From NCBI GenBank assembly GCA_031256125.1, contig JAIRRE010000200.1:1-5489 (forward strand): a DNA stretch of 5,489 bases. The letters run 5' to 3'. This document shows, piece by piece, positions 1-5,489 of the stretch. The stretch comes from Burkholderiaceae bacterium (lineage in GTDB: Bacteria; Pseudomonadota; Gammaproteobacteria; Burkholderiales; Burkholderiaceae_C). Position 1 is the first letter of the stretch, and every line of letters begins with the position of its first letter. The notes under the pieces were generated by a model. It did not search any database. It saw only the letters and a list, made by a program, of their open reading frames with translations, and was not told the origin of the DNA. The position numbers and the translations under genes were made by a program.

Positions 1-1229
1 AAGAGTCTTTTGAAAGCAACTTTCAGGGGCTGTTTTCGGAGATCAACCTCGCCTCGGAAAAACTCGGGCGCAACTATGCCGACCGCAATGCCAAGCTGTG
101 CTCGATCCTCTCGGAAATCGCCAAAGGCATGGCGCGGTTTTCGACCGACACCGACACCCTCGGCGATGCCTACGAATACCTGATCGGGCAGTTCGCGGCA
201 GGCTCAGGCAAGAAGGCGGGGGAGTTTTACACGCCGCAGCAAATCTCCAGCATTCTGTCGGCCATCGTCACGCTGGACGGTCAGGCACCGGAAACCGGCA
301 AGCGCGGCAAGCTCGACAGCATCTTCGATTTCGCCTGCGGGTCTGGCTCGCTGCTGCTGAACGTGCGCCATCGCATGAAGGAGGCGGACGGCGCCATCGG
401 CAAGATTTTCGGGATGGAGAAGAACATCACCACCTACAACCTGGCGCGCATGAATATGCTGCTGCACGGGGTGAAGGACTCGGAATTCGAAATTTTCCAC
501 GGCGACACGCTGACCAACGACTGGGACATGCTGCGCGAAATGAACCCGGCGAAGAAGCCGAAGTTCGACGCGGTGGTGGCGAATCCGCCCTTCAGCTACC
601 GCTGGGAGCCGAATGAAGCGATGAGCGAAGACATGCGCTTCAAGAACCACGGTCTGGCGCCCAAGAGCGCGGCGGACTTTGCCTTTTTGCTGCACGGGCT
701 GCACTACCTGAAGGACGATGGCGTGATGGCGATCATCCTGCCGCATGGCGTGCTGTTCCGTGGCGGCGCGGAAGAACGCATCCGCCGCAAGCTGCTGGAA
801 GACGGCAACATCGACACGGTGATCGGCCTGCCGGCCAACCTGTTTTATTCGACGGGAATTCCGGTCTGCATCCTCGTTTTGAAGAAATGCAAGAAGCCGG
901 ACGACGTGCTGTTCATCAATGCCGCCGAACACTTCGAGAAGGGCAAGCGGCAAAACCAGCTTCTGCCCGATCACATCAACAAAATTATCGACACTTACCA
1001 GTACCGCAAGGAAGAGGCGCGCTACTCGCGGCGGGTTAACATGGAGGAGATCGGGCGCAACGATTTCAACCTGAATATCTCGCGCTATGTGAGCACGGCG
1101 CTGGCGGAGGAAGAAGTGGACCTGGCCGCCACGCACCAACGGCTGTTGGACATCGAGCAAAAGATTGCCCAGGCGAAGGACAAGCACAATTCATTTTTGA
1201 AAGAATTGGGGCTGCCTCTATTGCCGTGA
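1..1229 (+). CDS. hsdM: Type I restriction-modification DNA methyltransferase subunit HsdM (5' partial)
   Basis: This is the modification subunit of a type I restriction-modification system. With the specificity subunit HsdS it transfers a methyl group from S-adenosylmethionine to N6 of adenine at a bipartite site, protecting host DNA from the HsdR nuclease. The reading frame is open from the window edge (first full codon at base 3), giving 408 visible residues. Family members are usually about 500 residues, so roughly 100 N-terminal residues lie upstream. The ATG at 129 is internal, because the 42 codons before it also read as HsdM. Motifs seen are GEFYTP near visible residue 75 (FYTP at 225-236), the SAM-binding motif I DFACGSGSLL (327-356) and the catalytic motif IV NPPF (582-593). 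The C-terminus ends FLKELGLPLLP, a typical HsdM tail, so the 3' end is complete with no frameshift. No hsdS follows directly, which is unusual. The family call is firm; activity depends on an hsdS outside the window. Confidence 0.95.
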   Translation, partial: ESFESNFQGLFSEINLASEKLGRNYADRNAKLCSILSEIAKGMARFSTDTDTLGDAYEYLIGQFAAGSGKKAGEFYTPQQISSILSAIVTLDGQAPETGKRGKLDSIFDFACGSGSLLLNVRHRMKEADGAIGKIFGMEKNITTYNLARMNMLLHGVKDSEFEIFHGDTLTNDWDMLREMNPAKKPKFDAVVANPPFSYRWEPNEAMSEDMRFKNHGLAPKSAADFAFLLHGLHYLKDDGVMAIILPHGVLFRGGAEERIRRKLLEDGNIDTVIGLPANLFYSTGIPVCILVLKKCKKPDDVLFINAAEHFEKGKRQNQLLPDHINKIIDTYQYRKEEARYSRRVNMEEIGRNDFNLNISRYVSTALAEEEVDLAATHQRLLDIEQKIAQAKDKHNSFLKELGLPLLP

Positions 1230-1261
1230 TGCTTCTCCAGCCTGGCTGCCAAACGCAGCAC

Positions 1262-1744
1262 ATGCCCGAAACAGCACCCTCCCTGGTCATCGACACGCAC
1301 TGGGTGCTTGACCTGTGGGCGTTTGGCGATCGGCACGCGGCGGCCTTGAGGGCGGAAATCGAGGCGGGGAGGGCAGTTTGGCTGGCCAGCGCCGCCATGC
1401 GCGCGGAATTGACGCGCGTGCTGGCGTATCCCCGCATCATGGCGTTTCTGGACCAGCGTGCCGCGGCGGCAGGACAAACGCCCGAATGCGCCGTGCAACA
1501 AACCCTGGCGGCATTCGATCACTACGCTCAATTGCAGGCTGACCCGCCCGCGTGCCCGGTGCGTTGCCGCGACCCGGACGACCAGCCTTTTATCGACCTG
1601 GCAGTCGCGCATCGCGCCACCTTGTTGTCACGCGACCGGGCGGTGTTGGCGTTGGCCGGCCCGCTGCGCACGCGCGGCGTGTGCGTGCGGGCGGATTGGC
1701 GCGTGCAAAAACCCGCAGTGGCAGGGATAATCCCGCAGCCATGA
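1262..1744 (+). CDS. PIN-domain protein, putative toxin-antitoxin toxin component
   Basis: This is a small predicted RNase of the PIN fold, resembling the 'putative toxin-antitoxin toxin component, PIN family' group. PIN nucleases use a cluster of acidic residues to hold Mg2+/Mn2+ and cut RNA. Counted from the ATG at 1262 (160 aa), the likely acidic set is D11 in [13 protein letters not shown]49 in [15 protein letters not shown]106/D107 in [13 protein letters not shown] and D125 in LLSRDRAVL, all in the usual order. The frame is open back to GTG 1226 and ATG 1229, which overlap the hsdM stop. I prefer 1262 because the fold begins eight residues later and the upstream codons resemble nothing. 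No start has a good Shine-Dalgarno. The last codons overlap the tal start as ATGA, so the two are probably co-translated. No small antitoxin gene lies beside it, so a toxin role is unproven; it may be a housekeeping RNase or a relic. Domain call is good, function uncertain. Confidence 0.8.
   Translation: MPETAPSLVIDTHWVLDLWAFGDRHAAALRAEIEAGRAVWLASAAMRAELTRVLAYPRIMAFLDQRAAAAGQTPECAVQQTLAAFDHYAQLQADPPACPVRCRDPDDQPFIDLAVAHRATLLSRDRAVLALAGPLRTRGVCVRADWRVQKPAVAGIIPQP
1741..1744 (+). other. ATGA stop-start overlap between the PIN gene and tal
   Basis: The tal start ATG (1741-1743) and the PIN stop TGA (1742-1744) share two bases, the arrangement typical of translational coupling. The only Shine-Dalgarno-like stretch nearby is AGGGA at 1723-1727, 13 bases before the ATG. 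That spacing is longer than ideal, which makes re-initiation by ribosomes finishing the PIN gene plausible. The overlap is seen directly; coupling is inferred. Confidence 0.6.
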
Positions 1745-2700
1745 ATCAGCTTCAAGTCCTCCGGCAATTCACCACGGTAGTGGCCGATACTGGCGACTTT
1801 CGCCAGATTGCGCAATTTCAGCCGCAAGACGCCACCACCAATCCATCGCTGGTCTTGAAGGCCGTGCAACGCCCCGAATACGCCCCGTTGCTGCAAGAAA
1901 CCGTGGCGCGCTTTCGTGGCTACCCCACCGGGGAAATCATGGACCGGCTGCTGGTGCGGCTGGGCTGCGAGATATTGGCGCTGATTCCAGGCCGCGTTTC
2001 CACCGAAGTCGATGCGCGGCTGTCGTTCGATGAAGATGCCACTTATGCCCGCGCCGAGCGGATCATCGACCTGTATCAGGCGGCGGGCATCGCTTCCGAT
2101 CGCGTGCTTATCAAGATCGCCGCGACCTGGGAAGGCATCCGCGCCGCCGAGCGGCTGGAGCGGCGCGGCATCCACTGCAACCTGACGCTGCTGTTTTCGT
2201 TCTGCCAGGCGCTGGCGTGCGGGCAGGCCAAGGTGCGACTGATTTCGCCATTCGTTGGCCGCATTTACGACTGGTACAAAGCCAAGGCGGGCGCGGCGTG
2301 GGACGAAGCGGCCAGCGCCGGCGCGCAAGACCCCGGCGTGCGGTCGGTGGCGCACATCTACCATTACTTCAAACGCCACGGCATCGCCACCGAGGTGATG
2401 GGCGCGAGCTTTCGCAACACCGGGCAGATTCTGGCGTTGGCGGGCTGCGACTTGCTGACCATCAGCCCGGAACTGCTGGCGCAATTGGCGGCGCGCGATG
2501 TCACTGCGGATGCTCCGATTTCGAGAGCGCTTGACCCGGACATGGCGCGCACCATGGACTTGCCTGCCGTGCAGTATGACGAACCGGCGTTTCGCTTTGC
2601 GCTCAACCAGGACGCGATGGCGACCGAAAAGCTGGCGGAAGGTATTCGCGCTTTCGTCGCCGACACCGAAAAGCTTGAAGCCTTGATGCGGGTAGCCTGA
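1741..2700 (+). CDS. tal: Transaldolase
   Basis: Transaldolase (EC 2.2.1.2) is a cytosolic enzyme of the non-oxidative pentose phosphate pathway. It moves a dihydroxyacetone unit from sedoheptulose-7-phosphate to glyceraldehyde-3-phosphate, giving erythrose-4-phosphate and fructose-6-phosphate. The 319-residue product matches the length of E. coli TalB (about 317) and aligns with it throughout from memory. It shows TTVVADTGD (D16), QDATTNPSL (residues 29-37), [12 protein letters not shown] (E89), the Schiff-base lysine K125 in [31 protein letters not shown] and VMGASFRN. D16, E89 and K125 correspond to the catalytic Asp, Glu and Lys of TalB. The frame is open upstream to 1552, but homology begins at ATG 1741, where the start overlaps the PIN stop. 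pgi follows after 2 bp, so the two enzymes, which share fructose-6-phosphate, are very likely co-transcribed. Nothing suggests a defect. Confidence 0.97.
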   Translation: MNQLQVLRQFTTVVADTGDFRQIAQFQPQDATTNPSLVLKAVQRPEYAPLLQETVARFRGYPTGEIMDRLLVRLGCEILALIPGRVSTEVDARLSFDEDATYARAERIIDLYQAAGIASDRVLIKIAATWEGIRAAERLERRGIHCNLTLLFSFCQALACGQAKVRLISPFVGRIYDWYKAKAGAAWDEAASAGAQDPGVRSVAHIYHYFKRHGIATEVMGASFRNTGQILALAGCDLLTISPELLAQLAARDVTADAPISRALDPDMARTMDLPAVQYDEPAFRFALNQDAMATEKLAEGIRAFVADTEKLEALMRVA

Positions 2701-2702
2701 TC

Positions 2703-4280
2703 TTGAACTGGCAGAACCGTCCACGCTGCGATCAAGCGCCCGCCTGGGCGCTGTTGCGGGCGCATTACGAACAGCATTTTTCGGCGAATGCCGGGGCGTT
2801 CGATTTGCGCGCTGCCTTCGCGCAAGACCCGCGCCGCGCGCCGGATTTCAGCCTGCAAGCGCCGTATGTTTTCGCCGATCTTTCCAAAAACCTGATCGAC
2901 CGCAATGCCCGTCAACTGCTGGGGCAACTGGCGCGCGAATGCGGCGTGGAGGCACACCGCGACGCGCTGCTGGCGGGTGAGCCGGTCAATGTCACGGAAC
3001 AGCGGCCTGCTTTGCATCCGTTGCTGCGCGCGCCGCAAAATGATCCGAACGTTCCCGATGGATTGCGTGACGAGCACCTGAAAATATTACAGGAACTGGA
3101 TGCGCTGCTCTCATTTGCGGAGCAAGTGCGGGCCGATGCCAACATTACCGACGTGGTGCACATCGGCATCGGCGGCTCCGATCTCGGTCCGCGTCTGGCG
3201 GTGCAGGCGCTGACCGAGCACGTGTCAGCCAGTGCGCCGCGCCTCCATTTCGTGGCCAATATGGATGCGCACGACCTGCTGTCGGCGCTGCGCGGTTTGC
3301 AGCCTGAACGCACGTTGTTCATCGTTGCCTCCAAGAGTTTCGGCACCGCCGAAACGCTGGCCAATGCGCGCGCCGCGCTGGACTGGTTCGGCGCTGGCGA
3401 CGGAGTGGACGTGGCCGGCCATTTCGTGGCCCTCACCGCGCGGCCCGATGTCGCCGCGCAACTGGGCATTACGCGCTGCTTTTCGATGGCCGAAGGCGTG
3501 GGCGGGCGTTATTCGCTGTGGTCGGCTATCGGTCTGCCCGTGGCCATCGCCATCGGCGCGGCGGGCTTTCGCGCGCTGCTGGCGGGCGCGCGCACCATGG
3601 ACCGGCACTTTGCTACTGCGCCGATAGCGACCAATCTGCCGCTGCAACTGGCGTTGCTGGATGTATGGCAGCGTGACTTTCTGGGGTTTGCCAGCCGGTG
3701 CCTGGTGCCCTATCGCCACGGCCTGCGGCTGCTGCCCGCGTGGTGGCAGCAACTGGAAATGGAAAGCAACGGCAAGCGCGTAGATTCGCACGGGCGCGCC
3801 GTACCCGCTCACACTGCGCCGGTGATCTGGGGCGCGGAGGGCAGCAACAGTCAGCATACCTTTTTTCAAATGCTGCACCAGGGCACGCAGACCGTTCCGG
3901 TCGAATTCATTGCTGTGCGCGAAGCCGGGCATCCGCTGGCAAGTCAGCACCGCCAGCTCTTGGCCCACGCGCTGGCACAGGCGCGCGCACTGATGGTCGG
4001 CGCGGATCATGCCGACCCGGCGCGGCAATTTCCGGGTAACCGCCCCAGCACTTTTTTGCTGCTTGAACGCCTCGATCCGCAAACCCTGGGCGCGCTGCTG
4101 GCGCTTTATGAACACCGCACCTTCGTCGCCGGATCGCTGTGGGGCATCGACAGCTTCGACCAATGGGGCGTCGAATTGGGCAAAACCATCGCCCGCGCCA
4201 TCGAGGCGCAATGGGGACAGCCTGGCGCGGGGGACTTCGATGACTCTACCTCCGCGCTGCTGGCGCGGTTGGGCGGTTAA
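2703..4280 (+). CDS. pgi: Glucose-6-phosphate isomerase
   Basis: Glucose-6-phosphate isomerase (EC 5.3.1.9) interconverts glucose-6-phosphate and fructose-6-phosphate in glycolysis, gluconeogenesis and the pentose phosphate cycle. The 525-residue protein is slightly shorter than E. coli PGI (549). It has two SIS-type sugar-phosphate domains: HIGIGGSDLGP (residues 153-163) and VASKSFGTAET (208-218) in the first, then AEGVGGRYSLWSAIG (signature 1), MESNGK, GAEGSNSQHTFFQMLHQGTQ and GSLWGIDSFDQWGVELGK (signature 2). The expected catalytic residues are present: E354, H385 and K494. The SKTF.T phosphate-loop motif reads SKSFGT, a conservative Thr-to-Ser change. The start is TTG at 2703: an in-frame stop lies at 2676-2678, with no ATG, GTG or other TTG between it and 2703, and family similarity (AWALLRAHYEQHF) begins within 15 residues. 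Only a weak GCGGG-like ribosome site precedes it, so expression may lean on tal translation. Confidence 0.97.
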   Translation: MNWQNRPRCDQAPAWALLRAHYEQHFSANAGAFDLRAAFAQDPRRAPDFSLQAPYVFADLSKNLIDRNARQLLGQLARECGVEAHRDALLAGEPVNVTEQRPALHPLLRAPQNDPNVPDGLRDEHLKILQELDALLSFAEQVRADANITDVVHIGIGGSDLGPRLAVQALTEHVSASAPRLHFVANMDAHDLLSALRGLQPERTLFIVASKSFGTAETLANARAALDWFGAGDGVDVAGHFVALTARPDVAAQLGITRCFSMAEGVGGRYSLWSAIGLPVAIAIGAAGFRALLAGARTMDRHFATAPIATNLPLQLALLDVWQRDFLGFASRCLVPYRHGLRLLPAWWQQLEMESNGKRVDSHGRAVPAHTAPVIWGAEGSNSQHTFFQMLHQGTQTVPVEFIAVREAGHPLASQHRQLLAHALAQARALMVGADHADPARQFPGNRPSTFLLLERLDPQTLGALLALYEHRTFVAGSLWGIDSFDQWGVELGKTIARAIEAQWGQPGAGDFDDSTSALLARLGG

Positions 4281-4302
4281 TACTCTTCTTCCTAGCCGCT
4301 TT
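4273..4302 (+). terminator. Weak hairpin at the pgi/helicase convergence, possible terminator
   Basis: GCGGTTA (4273-4279) can pair with TAGCCGC (4293-4299) as a 7-bp stem with one G-U pair and a 13-base loop, followed by only three Ts. It overlaps the pgi stop codon and sits in the 24-bp gap between convergent genes, where a terminator is expected. The loop is large and the U-tract short, so this is a weak candidate. It may not be functional. Confidence 0.25.
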
Positions 4303-4304
4303 CC

Positions 4305-5489
4305 TCAAGAATCGCTGCCCACAGGTATTTGCGCCAACTCGGCCAAGGCTGCTTCAAATGCCGGCGCATCGGCCAACCGCCGCATCGGCGGCAGTGCTGC
4401 CAATAGGCGACGGCCGTAGCTCATGGTGGTCAGGCGCGTGTCGCAGATCACGATGATGCCCCGGTCGGTTTCGCGGCGGATCAGGCGGCCAGCCCCTTGC
4501 TTCAAGGCGACAGCGGCTTCCGGCAATGAAAAATCGGCGAACGGGCTTCGGCCCTGCGCTTGCAGCCGACGGCTGCGCGCATCGACCAGCGGATCGCCTG
4601 GCGGCGGGAAGGGCAGTTTGTCGATCACGACCAATTGCAGCGCATCGCCGGGCACGTCCACGCCTTGCCAAAAGCTGCCGGAAGCGACCAGTACGCAGCC
4701 ACGCCCGCCATCCGCGCCGCCTTGCAGGAAGCGTTCCAGAATGACACGCTTGGGCAGTTGCCCTTGCACCAGCACGTCCAGCGTGGCGCCCAAACGTTCG
4801 GTCAGCAAGTCGCCGATGGCGCGCAGCGCGCGCAGCGTGGTGGTCAGAATCAGCGTGCGCCCCCCCAGTTGCGCCGCCGCATCGCTTGCCAACCGGGCCA
4901 CTTGAGCGCTATGGGCCGGGTCGCTGGGCCGCACGATGTCCGGCGGCACATACAGCGCCGCCTGCCGCGCATAGTCGAACGGGCTGCCGATGCGCAGGAT
5001 GCGCGCGGCTTCCAGACCGCACGGTTCGGTAAACCAGCTCAGGCGTTCATCATCGCCGAGCGTGGCGGAAACGAATATCCAGGAGCGACAAGGAATTTCT
5101 GCTGCTTCATCCCCCGCAGGGGTGCGTTTGTCTTCTTGGTTTTCAGGCTGGCCGTGCCCCAGCAGTCGCGTGCGCACCATGTCGGCGATGTCCAGCGGCG
5201 ATTCGGTCAGGCGCAGCGTGCCGGCGACATCCAGCCAGCGCACGGTGTCGGGCGCGGCGGGCTGCATAAAGGCGCGCACGGTGTCGGCCAACGCCTGCGC
5301 GCGCGCCGCCAGCCGCGCGAAATCGGGCGCCAGTTCGCTCACGCTGTCCAGGCCCGCGCGGGTGTGTTCCAGCTCCTCGGCAATCGCCGTCATGGCCTGT
5401 TGCCACGCGTCGGGGGCGATGTCTTCGGGCGCGGGCGTGTTCCAGCGCAAACGGCCCGCGTTGCGCGATCCGGCCACCAGGCGCAGGTC
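4305..5489 (-). CDS. DinG/YoaA-family ATP-dependent DNA helicase (5' partial)
   Basis: This is the C-terminal part of a superfamily 2 (XPD/DinG-like) 5'-3' DNA helicase, a family that acts in DNA repair and in clearing replication obstacles. The frame runs off the right edge, leaving 394 visible residues of a protein usually about 640-700 long. The Walker A, iron-sulfur cysteine and DEAH parts lie outside the window. Visible motifs, in order, are WIFVSATLGDDE (about residue 137), GRTLILTTTLRAL (about 211), the motif V region SFWQGVDVPG (272-281) followed by VVIDKLPFPPPGDPL, and motif VI QGAGRLIRR with the conserved arginines (from residue 331; bases 4476-4499), then RGIIVICDTRL. The PPGDPLVDAR, LPEAAVALKQG and YGRRLLAALPP stretches resemble E. 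coli YoaA more than DinG. A hydrophilic stretch just before the SAT motif looks like an insert. The gene converges on pgi with a 24-bp gap and belongs to a separate transcript. The GTG at 5477 is internal, not the start. Confidence 0.93.
   Translation of the reverse strand, partial: DLRLVAGSRNAGRLRWNTPAPEDIAPDAWQQAMTAIAEELEHTRAGLDSVSELAPDFARLAARAQALADTVRAFMQPAAPDTVRWLDVAGTLRLTESPLDIADMVRTRLLGHGQPENQEDKRTPAGDEAAEIPCRSWIFVSATLGDDERLSWFTEPCGLEAARILRIGSPFDYARQAALYVPPDIVRPSDPAHSAQVARLASDAAAQLGGRTLILTTTLRALRAIGDLLTERLGATLDVLVQGQLPKRVILERFLQGGADGGRGCVLVASGSFWQGVDVPGDALQLVVIDKLPFPPPGDPLVDARSRRLQAQGRSPFADFSLPEAAVALKQGAGRLIRRETDRGIIVICDTRLTTMSYGRRLLAALPPMRRLADAPAFEAALAELAQIPVGSDS

Noticed and set aside
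98..616. Plus-strand open frame overlapping hsdM in another frame
   Set aside because: The hsdM frame carries the FYTP, CGSGS and NPPF motifs here. This frame gives a low-complexity R/H/G-rich product.
204..1187. Minus-strand open frame (327 codons) opposite hsdM
   Set aside because: It is a shadow of the hsdM frame. The arginine- and histidine-rich product has no recognisable domain.
1552..1740. Upstream in-frame extension of tal to a GTG at 1552
   Set aside because: The extension overlaps the PIN gene and lacks transaldolase similarity, while ATG 1741 gives the normal family length.
1230..1740. Search for a promoter for tal/pgi inside or before the PIN gene
   Set aside because: I saw no convincing -35/-10 pair in this GC-rich stretch, so no promoter is reported.
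1528..2724. Long minus-strand open frame (398 codons) opposite tal
   Set aside because: It lies antisense to a transaldolase with all catalytic motifs, its product resembles no known family, and long antisense frames are expected in GC-rich coding DNA.
3225..4211. Minus-strand open frame (328 codons) opposite pgi
   Set aside because: It is antisense to well-conserved PGI sequence and its translation shows no domain.
4819..4836. GCGCAGC-type direct repeat inside the helicase gene
   Set aside because: It is a short repeat explained by adjacent Ala/Arg/Leu codons in GC-rich coding sequence, not a separate element.

Overview
The window is about 5.5 kb of GC-rich, densely coding bacterial DNA. 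It looks like the chromosome of a proteobacterium, most likely a betaproteobacterium. That assignment is inferred from the GC-rich third positions, the E. coli-like transaldolase and PGI sequences, and the YoaA/DinG-type helicase. It does not come from a marker gene, and I cannot name a genus.

Layout: (1) Bases 1-1229, plus strand: the C-terminal four-fifths of HsdM, the N6-adenine methyltransferase subunit of a type I restriction-modification system. Its 5' end lies outside the window. (2) About 1262-1744, plus: a small PIN-domain protein of the putative toxin type. Its frame is open back to a GTG that overlaps the hsdM stop. (3) 1741-2700, plus: a complete transaldolase (tal), overlapping the PIN stop codon by ATGA. 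(4) 2703-4280, plus: a complete glucose-6-phosphate isomerase (pgi), 2 bp after tal and probably starting at TTG. (5) 4281-4304: a 24-bp convergent gap with at most a weak hairpin. (6) 4305-5489, minus: the C-terminal part of a DinG/YoaA-family DNA helicase, whose N-terminus lies beyond the right edge. No stretch over 300 bases lacks a gene.

The PIN gene, tal and pgi have no room for separate promoters between them and probably form one transcription unit. Tal and PGI share fructose-6-phosphate and link the non-oxidative pentose phosphate pathway to the glucose-6-phosphate pool. The methylase and the PIN protein are of accessory or defence type, while tal and pgi are housekeeping genes. The left part therefore looks like the border between a restriction-modification island and core metabolism.

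I see no tRNA, rRNA, CRISPR array, insertion sequence or convincing long repeat, and no clearly undescribed system. The points most worth checking are the absence of hsdS directly after hsdM, the PIN gene with no visible antitoxin that is translationally coupled to tal, and a hydrophilic insert in the helicase.
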